From Limnobacter sp. SAORIC-580 (GTDB lineage Bacteria; Pseudomonadota; Gammaproteobacteria; Burkholderiales; Burkholderiaceae_B), in contig NZ_CP053084.1 of NCBI RefSeq assembly GCF_013004065.1, forward strand, positions 2,542,001 through 2,606,000: DNA of 64,000 nt, written 5' to 3'. The position numbers and the translations under genes were made by a program. Each line of letters opens with the position of its first letter. Position 1 is the stretch's first letter. Below, piece by piece: positions 44,948 to 53,387 of the stretch. The notes beneath the pieces are model-generated. The model was not told the origin of the DNA, made no database searches, and saw only the letters and a program-made list of their open reading frames with translations.

Positions 44948-45817
44948 ATGGCCGACACAAAAGCCCAAAGTGGCGAGAACCAGCCCGACGTGGCTTGGCT
45001 CGAGAGCCAGTACAACGTCCGCTCTTACCTGCCCGATCACCCCAAAACCTTTGCTCGCTGGGCTGAACAGTCCCGCTACGCCCGTTTTGATCTGGATGGG
45101 TTCTGGAATCAGTATTTCGGCGAATCGGAAGCAGAAACCGTGGATGTCATTCCTGGCAAACCCGGCAAGCCGCTGTTGATTTTCATCCATGGCGGCTATT
45201 GGCGTTCGCTGGACAAATACGACTTCACCTTTTTGGCCAAGCCGTATGTGGCCCGTGGCTACTCGGTGGCACTGCTGAATTACGGCCTGATTCCACGCGT
45301 GACCATTGAAGACAGTGTTCGCCAAACCTTACGCGGCATTGAGTGGCTCTATCGCCAGGCGGACCGCTTTGGCTTTGATGCCAACCAAATTGTGGTGTGC
45401 GGACATTCTGCCGGAGGGCATTTGGGCGTGATGAGCGCGCTGGCGTTTTGGCCCCTGTGGGCCTCTGACCTGCCCCAAGACGTGGTGAAGTCGGTGATCG
45501 CAATTTCGGGCATTTACGATTTGAGCCCCTTGGTGCACACACCCTTCATTCAGAAAGACCTGAAGCTGAATCAGAAACGCACCCGCATGGTCAGCCCGGC
45601 ATTGATGCCCAAGCCCACCATTCCCGTGCACCTGGCCTTTGGCACCAAAGAAACGGATGCCTTCAAGGAACAAAGCGCTTATTTGGCGTCGCACTGGGGT
45701 CTGAACCCACCGTTGCAGGTGAATGCCGATCATTTCAGCATTTGCGACAGCATTGCCGACCCGAACAGTGAGTTGTTCATGCTGATTCAGAACCAGTTGC
45801 TGTTGCCATCTCACTAA
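44948..45817 (+). CDS. Alpha/beta hydrolase, arylformamidase-like
   Basis: 289-residue cytoplasmic hydrolase. The oxyanion motif is FIHGGYWRSLDKYDF (HGGYW, typical of kynurenine formamidases of the esterase/lipase type) near residue 81, and the nucleophile elbow is VCGHSAGGHLGV near residue 156. The catalytic His is probably in VNADHFSICDSI near the C-terminus, with an Asp or Glu in FGTKETDAF. Other tryptophan-degradation genes are not near, so kynurenine formamidase is only the best guess. Start set at the ATG at 44948, which has no ribosome site; a TTG 28 codons upstream seems less likely. Confidence 0.85.
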   Translation: MADTKAQSGENQPDVAWLESQYNVRSYLPDHPKTFARWAEQSRYARFDLDGFWNQYFGESEAETVDVIPGKPGKPLLIFIHGGYWRSLDKYDFTFLAKPYVARGYSVALLNYGLIPRVTIEDSVRQTLRGIEWLYRQADRFGFDANQIVVCGHSAGGHLGVMSALAFWPLWASDLPQDVVKSVIAISGIYDLSPLVHTPFIQKDLKLNQKRTRMVSPALMPKPTIPVHLAFGTKETDAFKEQSAYLASHWGLNPPLQVNADHFSICDSIADPNSELFMLIQNQLLLPSH

Positions 45818-45870
45818 GACAGCGCTAGAAACTGAACGGGTTATCCCCCCATGTTCGGTAAACTGCTTTT

Positions 45871-45910
45871 CAGGCTGGTGCCGTATAACTAAGTTGTACA
45901 CACCAGCCTG
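45871..45910. repeat. 10-bp perfect inverted repeat before a small orphan gene
   Basis: CAGGCTGGTG (45871-45880) and CACCAGCCTG (45901-45910) are exact inverted copies with a 20-base spacer that contains TATAAC (45884-45889). The right arm's last G is also the first G of the GGAGG ribosome site of the gene that begins at 45920. It may be an operator around a -10 element or an RNA hairpin beside the ribosome site. There is no T-run on either strand, so it is not a terminator. Confidence 0.7.
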
Positions 45911-45919
45911 GAGGCAAGA

Positions 45920-46216
45920 ATGCCCCTCACAATCGCCTACTCCAACGCCGCAGGTTCACTTGGGCCGCGTTACCCCGATGGTCAAACCCTGATGCGCAAA
46001 CGTACACTTCGCCAAACCGCGAGGTTGTTCAAAGTAGGCGCTGAAGTACTGCTGAACACAGCGCCTGCCACGGTGATCGCCTACAACATTGCCGAGTTTG
46101 GCCGCTGGATTTCAACCAGCCACCCAGTACTGGTTCAGCTGCACACCGGCGAACTGCAATATTGCCGCTTAAGCGATCTGCACACTGCTGAAAACCCGAG
46201 CATGCAAACCCACTGA
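45920..46216 (+). CDS. Small orphan protein
   Basis: 98-residue protein I do not recognise. It has a strong GGAGG ribosome site 5 bases before the ATG, which makes it a credible gene. The N-terminal quarter (SNAAGSLGPRYPDGQTLMRKRTLRQTAR) is polar and basic, and the rest alternates hydrophobic and polar (EVLLNTAPATVIAYNIAEFGRW, then HPVLVQLHTGELQYCRLSDL), suggesting a small beta-rich domain. No signal peptide or membrane helix. Codon use is like its neighbours. It sits between the arylformamidase-like gene and the dehydrogenase gene, 19 bases before the latter. Confidence 0.65.
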   Translation: MPLTIAYSNAAGSLGPRYPDGQTLMRKRTLRQTARLFKVGAEVLLNTAPATVIAYNIAEFGRWISTSHPVLVQLHTGELQYCRLSDLHTAENPSMQTH

Positions 46217-46235
46217 CGCTGACTATAATCCGGGG

Positions 46236-47135
46236 ATGAACTCAACATCCCCAACACCCAAAACCATTGGCTTCATAGGCCTTGGCAATATGGGGTCCGC
46301 CATGGCGGGCCACCTTTGCAACGCGGGCTACACCGTGCTGGCCTGGGCGCGTAACGCGTCTACCCTCGAAGCACTGGCTGACATCCCTCTTGTTGCGCAA
46401 CCCAGTATTGCAGCCTTGTGTGCAGGCACCCGCCTGCTTGCTTTAAATGTCACCAACACCGCGGATGTTCAATCGCTGCTGTTTCGCGACGGCGGTATTG
46501 CGCAACATGCACAGCCCGGATCAATCATTGTGGATTTCAGTACCATAGACGCGGCCGCCGTGGCTGACATTGCGCGCCACTTGAAGTCTCGGAACGTTGA
46601 TTACATTGACTGCCCCGTTTCCGGCGGCGCTGCGGGCGCGCGTGCTGCAACCTTGAGCATGATGGCGGGTGGGGATTTGGCAGCCTTCAATCAGATCGAG
46701 CCCATGCTGAAACACTTGGGCAAAACCATTCGACATGTGGGGCCGTCCGGCGCGGGTCAGGCCATCAAAGCAGCCAATCAAATGGCACTATGCATTCAAT
46801 TGGTAGGCATTGCCGAAGCCATGAATTACGCACTGGAGCAAGGTGCTGAATTGAGCGTGGTACTTGAGCTGTTGCAAGCGGGCTTACCCGCGAGCCGTGT
46901 GTTGGATTGGGCTGGACCCCACATGGTGAAAGGTTTCACTGACCCGGTTTCCATTGAAGCGCACCTGCATGCAAAAGACGTTCGTATGGTGGCCGATGCT
47001 GCAAAGAAGCAGGGTTTGCATTTGCCGCTGTTGTTTAAAACCGCAAAACTGCTGGATGAACTGGTAGCCAATGGGCCGAAGAGTCAGGACACATCGAGAG
47101 TTTTTGAGGTGGTTCGCAAGCACATGCGAATCTAG
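46236..47135 (+). CDS. NAD(P)-dependent beta-hydroxyacid dehydrogenase (HIBADH family)
   Basis: 299-residue dehydrogenase of the 3-hydroxyisobutyrate / tartronate-semialdehyde reductase group. The nucleotide-binding motif GFIGLGNMGSAMAGHLCNAGY sits at residues 8-28; the substrate motif DCPVSGGAAGARAATLSMMAGG is near residue 125, and the catalytic lysine lies in GAGQAIKAANQMA near residue 175. The exact substrate cannot be fixed; GarR/GlxR-type and MmsB-type enzymes share these features. A TATAAT (46224-46229) is placed so that transcription would begin at or very near the A of the ATG, and no ribosome site is seen. Confidence 0.92.
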   Translation: MNSTSPTPKTIGFIGLGNMGSAMAGHLCNAGYTVLAWARNASTLEALADIPLVAQPSIAALCAGTRLLALNVTNTADVQSLLFRDGGIAQHAQPGSIIVDFSTIDAAAVADIARHLKSRNVDYIDCPVSGGAAGARAATLSMMAGGDLAAFNQIEPMLKHLGKTIRHVGPSGAGQAIKAANQMALCIQLVGIAEAMNYALEQGAELSVVLELLQAGLPASRVLDWAGPHMVKGFTDPVSIEAHLHAKDVRMVADAAKKQGLHLPLLFKTAKLLDELVANGPKSQDTSRVFEVVRKHMRI

Positions 47136-47150
47136 TGGCAAGCTGAACCG

Positions 47151-47225
47151 CTGCACTATTCGGGCCTTGGCGCAGTCGCGCTCAGTAACAAGCCGCACAG
47201 CTGCACTATTCGGACCTTGGCGCAG
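47151..47225 (+). repeat. Direct repeat, two 25-bp copies 50 bp apart
   Basis: The stretch from 47151 to 47175 recurs at 47201-47225 with 24 of 25 bases identical (core CTGCACTATTCGG, then GCCTTGG or ACCTTGG, then CGCAG). Only two copies exist. It lies in the gene-free stretch after the dehydrogenase gene (47136-47497). Confidence 0.85.
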
Positions 47226-47260
47226 CCCGAGTTCTCCCAACTAACCCCCTGGCTTGGGTC

Positions 47261-47394
47261 ATGCAAAGCGCAATAGCGCCTTTGCATCGATTCCTTGCGG
47301 AATCGCCTCGCGCTGCGAGGCCGTTGGGCGGGCTGGCCTGAACTCGCCCCGACCGCCTTCTTCGAGGGGCGGTTTCAGGCAAGGCGAGGTTCAG
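47261..47394. repeat. Cluster of abutting hairpins in a gene-free stretch
   Basis: Four structures follow one another almost without gaps. Hairpin A: ATGCAAAGCGC / GCGCCTTTGCAT (47261-47287, one bulge). B: CGATTCC / GGAATCG (47288-47305). C: CCTCGC / GCGAGG (47306-47320). D: outer arms CTGAACTCGCC (47338-47348) and GGCGAGGTTCAG (47383-47394) enclosing CCGCC / GGCGG (47353-47372). Neither strand shows a credible gene. It looks like a structured dispersed repeat or an RNA-forming element; identity unknown. Confidence 0.75.
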
Positions 47395-47431
47395 CTTGGG
47401 GCCAACAGATTTTCCGTCGCAACAGGTACTG

Positions 47432-47491
47432 CGCTCCGAGCAAATCAACCACACGCGTCATCAAACAAACCGCTCCGAGCAAATCAGCCAC
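47432..47491 (+). repeat. Direct repeat, two 21-bp copies 39 bp apart
   Basis: CGCTCCGAGCAAATC is followed by AACCAC at 47432-47452 and by AGCCAC at 47471-47491, 20 of 21 bases identical. The second copy ends 7 bases before the stop codon of the convergent cysB gene, so it may be part of the cysB 3' end or a separate duplication. Meaning unknown. Confidence 0.8.
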
Positions 47492-47497
47492 CCCGCA

Positions 47498-48451
47498 TCA
47501 AATGTCGTACGCCTGCCCCCCACCCAACACGCGGTCTATCAGCTTCGGGGTCAACATCGGTGCAAACACCGCAATGAATTCATACATCAGCGTGCGCATG
47601 AACACACCTTGCCGCAGGGCAATTCGCGTGGTGTTGCGGCCAAACAAGTGGTCCACTGGTACAGCCATCAACCCTTTGTCTTTCAACGCATCAAAAGCTA
47701 CTTCAGCAATAATACCCACGCCCAAACCCAATCCCACGTAGGTTTTAATCACGTCCGCATCAATGGCCTCAAGCACCAGGTCAATGTTCACCCCAGCCTT
47801 CTGAAACGCTGCATCAATTTTCTTGCGGCCCGCAAAATGGGTTTCATAGGTGATGATAGGCATTTGATCGAAATCAGCCAGCGCAATTTGCCGCCCGCCC
47901 GATGCAAAAGGTTTTAACAGGGGCGAGTCGGTGGGCGCCACCGCAATGTGGCCCCAGTCGTAACAGGGAAATGTCACCAAGTCAGGCTCATCGGCCAAAG
48001 CCTCGGTGGCCACAGCCAAGTCGGCCTGGTCTTTACGCACCCACTGGGCCAGTTGCTCGGGGGTGCCCTGCAACAAAATCAGCTTCACCTTCGGGAATTT
48101 CTTGCGAAAAGTAGCCACCGCCTGTGGCAAAACGTAGCGTGCCTGTGTGTGGGTCACGGCCACGGTCAACTGCCCGCTCTCGCGCGCTGCAAATTCTTCG
48201 CCTACACGCTTGATGTTCTCAAGCTCGGCCAATACGCGCTCACAGGCTTGGTACACCAATTCACCGGGAGGCGTTAAACCTTTAATACGCTTGCCGTGTC
48301 GCTTGAAAATCTGAAAACCCAGCTCTTCTTCAAATTCGATGATTGCCTTGGACACACCTGGCTGAGAGGTGAACAGCGCTTTGGCCGCATCGGTCAAGCT
48401 GAAGTCATGGCGAACCGCTTCCCGAACGAATCGAAGCTGATGCAAGTTCAT
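47498..48451 (-). CDS. cysB: LysR-type regulator of sulfur assimilation, CysB-like
   Basis: 317-residue transcription factor. Residues 1-65 are a winged helix-turn-helix (MNLHQLRFVREAV, then LTDAAKALFTSQPGVSKAIIEFEEELG), and residues 90-300 are a LysR effector domain with TVAVTHTQARYVLPQAVATFRKKFPKV, a CysB/Cbl feature that contacts N-acetylserine or APS. It is divergent from the sulfate-reduction cluster across 112 bases, so it very probably activates it. Cbl (taurine/sulfonate control) is the alternative, but the neighbouring cys genes favour CysB. Confidence 0.93.
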   Translation of the reverse strand: MNLHQLRFVREAVRHDFSLTDAAKALFTSQPGVSKAIIEFEEELGFQIFKRHGKRIKGLTPPGELVYQACERVLAELENIKRVGEEFAARESGQLTVAVTHTQARYVLPQAVATFRKKFPKVKLILLQGTPEQLAQWVRKDQADLAVATEALADEPDLVTFPCYDWGHIAVAPTDSPLLKPFASGGRQIALADFDQMPIITYETHFAGRKKIDAAFQKAGVNIDLVLEAIDADVIKTYVGLGLGVGIIAEVAFDALKDKGLMAVPVDHLFGRNTTRIALRQGVFMRTLMYEFIAVFAPMLTPKLIDRVLGGGQAYDI

Positions 48452-48563
48452 AAAAACCCTTTATTCCACAGGGGAATATATAAATGGAAATACTATCGTT
48501 TGAATTATAAGGGCTAGCGCTTACACTTCAAGTCCCAAAAAACCATTTTCATCGAGCTTTCAC

Positions 48564-49361
48564 GTGCCTTTCGACATCAATTTAGTCTACGTAGCTTCTG
48601 GCCTGGCGGTCGGCCTTCTGGTCGGCCTTACCGGCGTTGGGGGCGGCTCCTTGATGACACCCTTGCTGACCGTGTTGTTTGGCATTCCTGCCACCACCGC
48701 AGTTGGCACTGACCTGGCATTCGCAGCCATTACAAAGGGTGCAGGTACTGTTGTTCACCGCTTGCGCAACACAGTCAACTGGAAAATTGTGGGGCTGGCC
48801 TGCTTGGGCAGTGTACCGGCATCGCTGGTTACGATTGCAATTCTGCACGGCCTGGACATTCAAAATGCCGGCAAGGGCAGCCCGATTGACGTGTTTATTC
48901 GCTGGTCCATTTCCATTTGCGTGATGTTGACCGTGGGCGTGCTTATTTTCAAAACAAAAATTGTTCATTGGCTGCAAAACCATCCACAGGCCCAATTGCA
49001 AGACAAAACGCGTACTATCGCGACCGTGGTTGCATTTACAGTCATCGGCATGTTGGTGACCGTTTCATCGATTGGTGCCGGTGCAATTGGCGCCATGGTG
49101 CTGATCATGCTGTATCCGCACCTGAAAGCCTCTGAAATTGCGGGTACCGACATTGCCTATGCGGTACCACTTACGACTGTGGCGGCCTTTGGTCACTTTA
49201 GCCTGGGCACCGTTGATTTTGGTTTGTTGGGCGCACTGTTGCTGGGGTCCATTCCCGGTATTACGGTGGGCAGTTATTTAAGTCGCGCAGTGCCTGAAAA
49301 GTTCTTGCGCGGGGTATTGGCCACGACCCTCACCGCCGTGGCCGCAAAACTGGTGATGTAA
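48564..49361 (+). CDS. TSUP-family membrane transporter (TauE/SafE)
   Basis: 265-residue protein with about eight membrane helices in two halves. GLAVGLLVGLTGVGGGSLMTPLL near the start is the TauE/SafE signature, repeated in part in the second half (TVSSIGAGAIGAMVLIMLYP). Members move sulfite, sulfate or sulfonates across the membrane. As first gene of the cys operon and with no ABC sulfate transporter in view, it may import sulfate or export excess sulfite. Starts with GTG at 48564. The stop is directly followed by the cysI ATG. Confidence 0.92.
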   Translation: MPFDINLVYVASGLAVGLLVGLTGVGGGSLMTPLLTVLFGIPATTAVGTDLAFAAITKGAGTVVHRLRNTVNWKIVGLACLGSVPASLVTIAILHGLDIQNAGKGSPIDVFIRWSISICVMLTVGVLIFKTKIVHWLQNHPQAQLQDKTRTIATVVAFTVIGMLVTVSSIGAGAIGAMVLIMLYPHLKASEIAGTDIAYAVPLTTVAAFGHFSLGTVDFGLLGALLLGSIPGITVGSYLSRAVPEKFLRGVLATTLTAVAAKLVM

Positions 49362-51041
49362 ATGTACAAATACGACGACTACGACCACGCCCTTGTACGC
49401 GAACGCGTGGCTCAGTTTCGCAACCAAACCGAGCGCTTTTTGAAGGATGAACTGACAGACGAAGAGTTCCGCCCCCTGCGCCTGCAAAACGGCCTGTACA
49501 TTCAGCGCCATGCGCCCATGCTGCGCGTGGCCATTCCTTACGGCCTGCTGGGTGCAAAACAGTTGCACAAGCTTGCCGATATTGCGGCCAAATACGACCG
49601 CAACTACGCACACTTCACAACGCGCCAGAATATTCAGTACAACTGGCCTGCACTGGAAAATGTACCTGCGATTCTTGCTGAACTGGCTGAAGTTGAAATG
49701 CACGCCATTCAAACCAGCGGCAACTGCATTCGCAACACCACCAGCGATCCGTTTGCAGGTATTGCGAAAGACGAGTTTGTAGATCCACGCCCATTCTGCG
49801 AATTGATTCGCCAGTGGAGCACCTTCCACCCTGAGTTCGCTCACCTGCCCCGCAAATTCAAGATTGCAGTGAATGGCGCAGCAGAAGATCGCGCTGCCGT
49901 GCAAGTGCACGACATTGGTGTGAATTTGACCCGCAATGCTGCTGGCGAAGTGGTAGCCCAAGTGCTGGCGGGCGGTGGTCTGGGTCGTACACCCGTGATC
50001 GGCTCTGTCATCAAGAACGACCTGCCCTGGCAGGAACTGCTGACCTACATCGAAGCGGTGATGCGCGTGTACAACCGCTATGGTCGCCGCGACAACCTGT
50101 ACAAAGCACGCATCAAAATTCTGGTGCGTGCCATTGGCCCCGAAGAATTCTCCAGGCAGGTTGAAGAAGAGTGGCAGCACATCAAAGGTGGTGTGTCGGT
50201 GATTCCCCAGAAAGAATTTGACCGTGTTTCATCTTTCTTCACGGCCCCCGCCTACGAGCAGTTCAGTGCTGAACAGGTGGCCACCATTGCAGAGCAAAAC
50301 CGTGGCCTGCGCGCCAAGCATGTAGGCTTTGACCGCTGGCTAACCCGCAATGCACGTGAACACCGCCAGCCCGGTTATGTGGCCATCAGCATTTCACTGA
50401 AGCGCCCTGGTATCGCCCCTGGCGACGCCACCACCGATGAAATGCACTTGATTGCAGACCTGGCCGAGCAGTATTCATTCGGTGAGCTGCGTGTGACTCA
50501 CGAACAAAACTTTGTACTGTCCGATGTGGCTGAGCAAGATTTGTTTGAGTTGTGGAGCACCCTGAAAGAACACAATTTGGCCATGCCGAATATTGGTTTG
50601 GTCAGCGACATGATTGCCTGCCCTGGCGGTGATTTCTGTTCACTGGCCAACGCCAAATCCATTCCGATTGCCTTGGGCATTCAGGAAGCCGTGGACAACC
50701 TCGATTACCAGTTTGATTTGGGCGATCTCAGCTTGAACATCTCGGGATGTATCAACTCCTGTGGTCACCACCACATTGGCAACATCGGTATTTTGGGTGT
50801 CGATAAAAACGGTGAGGAGTGGTACCAGGTTACGCTGGGCGGCCGCCAAGGAAACGAGGCATCCATCGGTAAGGTGATCGGCAAATCGTTTTACGCCGAA
50901 GATGTACCCGGTGTGGTGGTAAAGCTGCTTGAAGTGTATGTGCGCGAGCGTCATGAAGATGAGTTGTTCATCGACACCCTTGACCGCATTGGCGCCGAGC
51001 CCTTCAAAGACCACGTGTACGCCAACAAGGAGGCTGCATAA
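49362..51041 (+). CDS. cysI: Assimilatory sulfite reductase hemoprotein
   Basis: 559-residue siroheme/[4Fe-4S] enzyme of the nitrite-sulfite reductase family that reduces sulfite to sulfide by six electrons. Two ferredoxin-like halves and paired siroheme domains are seen. The cluster ligands are CPGGDFC (C-x5-C, residues about 422-428) and SGCINSCGHHH (C-x3-C, near 462-466). A preceding conserved FTTRQNIQYNW is in the N-terminal half. No CysJ flavoprotein gene is near, so electrons must come from ferredoxin or another donor. Start directly follows the transporter stop. DUF934 follows by 0 bases after the stop. Confidence 0.94.
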   Translation: MYKYDDYDHALVRERVAQFRNQTERFLKDELTDEEFRPLRLQNGLYIQRHAPMLRVAIPYGLLGAKQLHKLADIAAKYDRNYAHFTTRQNIQYNWPALENVPAILAELAEVEMHAIQTSGNCIRNTTSDPFAGIAKDEFVDPRPFCELIRQWSTFHPEFAHLPRKFKIAVNGAAEDRAAVQVHDIGVNLTRNAAGEVVAQVLAGGGLGRTPVIGSVIKNDLPWQELLTYIEAVMRVYNRYGRRDNLYKARIKILVRAIGPEEFSRQVEEEWQHIKGGVSVIPQKEFDRVSSFFTAPAYEQFSAEQVATIAEQNRGLRAKHVGFDRWLTRNAREHRQPGYVAISISLKRPGIAPGDATTDEMHLIADLAEQYSFGELRVTHEQNFVLSDVAEQDLFELWSTLKEHNLAMPNIGLVSDMIACPGGDFCSLANAKSIPIALGIQEAVDNLDYQFDLGDLSLNISGCINSCGHHHIGNIGILGVDKNGEEWYQVTLGGRQGNEASIGKVIGKSFYAEDVPGVVVKLLEVYVRERHEDELFIDTLDRIGAEPFKDHVYANKEAA

Positions 51042-51581
51042 ATGAGCCAAATTATTGTTAAGCCGTTAAACGGTGAAGCCGCAATTGTTACCGATGAATT
51101 TGTGGTTGTTGAAGTGGGTACGGCTGAAGCACCTGTGGCAGTTCCCTCCGAGGGCAAAGTGCTGGTGCACTTGTCCGTGTGGGAAGCAAGCAAGGCAGAA
51201 TTGACTGCACGCGCCGAAGCGGGCGATTTGGGTGTGTACCTGAACCCCGAAGACAACCCGGAACAATTGCAGGGCGACGTGAATGTGCTCAAGCTGATTG
51301 CATTCAACTTCCCGGTGTTCAAATACGGCCAGGGTTATTCAGGCGCAGTATTGCTTCGCACACGCTATGGCTTCAAAGGCGAAATTCGCGCATTTGGCGA
51401 CATTTGGCGCGATCAGTTTTTCTACCTGGCGCGTTGCGGCTTTACGCAATTCGACATCAAGGAAGGCAAGTCGCTTGAAGACGCATTGAATGCGTTTTCC
51501 GATTTCACCATTCCATACCAAACCAGTGCCGATGGGTCGCTGCCTGTGTTCAATCGCAGGGCTGCAGCGGCAGGAGCGTAA
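51042..51581 (+). CDS. DUF934 family protein
   Basis: 179-residue protein of the DUF934 family, whose genes lie between cysI and cysH in many alpha- and betaproteobacteria; its job is unknown. Recognisable is the FNFPVFKYGQGYSGAVLLRTRYGFKGEIRAFGDIWRDQFFYLARCGFTQFDI block, residues 85-150, which carries most conserved positions and a single cysteine. No membrane segment. AAGGAGG lies 8 bases before the ATG, and the gene begins directly after the cysI stop. Conserved place suggests a partner or assembly factor for sulfite reductase (inference). Confidence 0.93.
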   Translation: MSQIIVKPLNGEAAIVTDEFVVVEVGTAEAPVAVPSEGKVLVHLSVWEASKAELTARAEAGDLGVYLNPEDNPEQLQGDVNVLKLIAFNFPVFKYGQGYSGAVLLRTRYGFKGEIRAFGDIWRDQFFYLARCGFTQFDIKEGKSLEDALNAFSDFTIPYQTSADGSLPVFNRRAAAAGA

Positions 51582-51583
51582 GC

Positions 51584-52381
51584 ATGAATGCAGTGAACAC
51601 TTCGCGCTTTCACAGTGTTGAAGCAAGCCCTGAAAACAACGCTGCATTCGAGCAAGTGATTGCTGTGTTTCGTGGCCCCCACCAGCCTGCCACCGACATC
51701 GCAGGCAAAGTGCAGGCGCTGGAAACCCTGTTGACCCAAGCCGCGCAAGAGTTCGACAACATTGCACTGGCCAGCAGCCTTGCGGCTGAGGACAATGTGT
51801 TGTTCGATGTAATCGCACGCTTGAAGCTAAACATTCGCGTATTCAGCCTGAACACGGGTCGCCTGCACCAGCAAACCCTGGATGTAGCCCCAGCCTTGCA
51901 AGCCAAGTATGGTCAAACAGTGCAGTGGTTTGAACCACAAGCGCAAGCTGTTGAAACCTACGTGAACACCAAAGGCCGCGATGCATTTTATGAGAGCACG
52001 GCGCTGCGCAAAGAATGCTGCGGTATTCGCAAGGTAGAACCTTTGGCGCGTGCCCTTCAAGGTGCAAAAGCCTGGGTAACCGGCCAACGCCAGGCGCAGG
52101 CAGCGACCCGCGCCGCACTGCCTGTGCGGGAATTCGATGCCGACCGCGGTATTGAAAAATTCAATCCGCTGGCGGATTGGAGCGAGGCCGATGTGTGGAC
52201 CTATGTTCGCCAGTTTGAGGTGCCCGTGAACAAGCTGCACTTCGAAGGTTTCCCTTCAATTGGCTGCGAACCCTGCACTCGAGCAATCACCATTGGTGAA
52301 GACATTCGCGCCGGCCGCTGGTGGTGGGAAGACCCAAGCAGCAAGGAATGCGGTTTGCACAACGCAAATTTAAAGAAATAA
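51584..52381 (+). CDS. cysH: Adenylylsulfate reductase, assimilatory (CysH, APS type)
   Basis: 265-residue thioredoxin-dependent reductase turning APS to sulfite and AMP. The four cluster cysteines KECCGIRKVEPL near residue 145 and IGCEPCTRAI near residue 227 mark the [4Fe-4S] APS-type enzyme, and the catalytic KECGLH lies near the C-terminus. Therefore the substrate is APS rather than PAPS, which fits the absence of CysC in the window. AGGAG precedes the ATG. Translation begins 2 bases after DUF934 stops. Confidence 0.95.
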   Translation: MNAVNTSRFHSVEASPENNAAFEQVIAVFRGPHQPATDIAGKVQALETLLTQAAQEFDNIALASSLAAEDNVLFDVIARLKLNIRVFSLNTGRLHQQTLDVAPALQAKYGQTVQWFEPQAQAVETYVNTKGRDAFYESTALRKECCGIRKVEPLARALQGAKAWVTGQRQAQAATRAALPVREFDADRGIEKFNPLADWSEADVWTYVRQFEVPVNKLHFEGFPSIGCEPCTRAITIGEDIRAGRWWWEDPSSKECGLHNANLKK

Positions 52382-52420
52382 GTTCAAGAAACACACTGAA
52401 TCTACAAGTTGAGAAAAATC

Positions 52421-53344
52421 ATGAGCACGCAAGTGAGCACGCAAAAACACACCATGTCCCACCTGGACTGGCTTGAAGCAGAAGCCATCTACATCATGCG
52501 CGAAGTCGCGGCGGAATGCGCACGTCCCGCCATGCTGTTCTCAGGCGGCAAAGATTCCATCGTGATGCTGCGCCTTGCGGAAAAAGCATTTCGCCCTGGC
52601 AAGTTTCCATTTCCCCTGGTGCACATTGACACCGAACACAACTTCCCGGAAGTGATTGAATTTCGCGACTGGAAAGCCAAGCAATTGGGCGAAGAACTGA
52701 TTGTTCGTTCACTGGAAGGCTCCATCAAAAAGGGCACCATTCGCCTGCCGCACCCCGACGCTTCACGCAATGCGTTTCAAAGCGTCACACTGCTTGAGAC
52801 CCAGGAAGAATTTGGCTTTGACGCACTGATGGGCGGCGCACGCCGTGATGAAGAAAAAGCACGTGCGAAAGAACGTATTTTTTCGTTCCGCGATGGCTTT
52901 GGTCAATGGGACCCAAAAAACCAGCGTCCTGAACTTTGGGACCTGTACAACACCCGCGTTCACCCCGGCGAACACATGCGCGTGTTCCCGATTTCCAACT
53001 GGACTGAACTGGATGTGTGGCAATACATTGAACGCGAAAAGCTGGAACTGCCCAACATTTACTACGCCCATGAACGCGAGATTATCGAGCGCAATGGTTT
53101 GTTGGTGCCTGTTACCGAGATGACCCAACCCAAGGCCGGTGAAACTGTCACAACGCGCACAGTGCGCTTCCGCACTGTGGGCGACATTACCTGCACCTGC
53201 CCAGTGGCAAGCACTGCAGCCACGCCAGCTGAAATCATTACTGAAACAGCGGTGACCGACATTACCGAGCGCGGCGCAACCCGCATGGACGATCAAACTT
53301 CCGAGGCCTCTATGGAGCGCCGCAAGAAAGAAGGTTATTTCTGA
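52421..53344 (+). CDS. cysD: Sulfate adenylyltransferase small subunit
   Basis: 307-residue ATP sulfurylase catalytic subunit that makes APS from sulfate and ATP. The PP-loop SGGKDSIVML sits near residue 42, with DTEHNFPEV and the ARRDEEKARAKERIFSFRD block after it. Family length. The ATG at 52421 (MSTQVSTQ) is used; a TTG four codons earlier is possible but unneeded. Forms a heterodimer with CysN, whose gene follows after 43 bases. A 39-base gap separates it from cysH, but co-transcription is likely. Confidence 0.96.
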   Translation: MSTQVSTQKHTMSHLDWLEAEAIYIMREVAAECARPAMLFSGGKDSIVMLRLAEKAFRPGKFPFPLVHIDTEHNFPEVIEFRDWKAKQLGEELIVRSLEGSIKKGTIRLPHPDASRNAFQSVTLLETQEEFGFDALMGGARRDEEKARAKERIFSFRDGFGQWDPKNQRPELWDLYNTRVHPGEHMRVFPISNWTELDVWQYIEREKLELPNIYYAHEREIIERNGLLVPVTEMTQPKAGETVTTRTVRFRTVGDITCTCPVASTAATPAEIITETAVTDITERGATRMDDQTSEASMERRKKEGYF

Positions 53345-53387
53345 TCCCCGGGCCTACGAGAAACACACGCGCGAAATAAACAACGAG

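Noticed and set aside
45871..45910. Rho-independent terminator of the hydrolase gene
   Set aside because: No T-run follows the hairpin on either strand and the loop is 20 bases long; it lies directly against a ribosome site.
47235..47329. Integron attC-like site (TCCCAAC ... GTTGGGC)
   Set aside because: The outer boxes pair at 6 of 7 positions and the length would fit, but the interior is made of independent hairpins rather than one folded palindrome, and no integrase or cassette array is present.
47206..47454. Minus-strand gene of 82 codons in the repeat region
   Set aside because: No ribosome site, no recognisable domain, composition driven by the hairpin sequence.
47151..47491. CRISPR array
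   Set aside because: Each repeat has only two copies, with different lengths and spacers, and no cas gene lies near.
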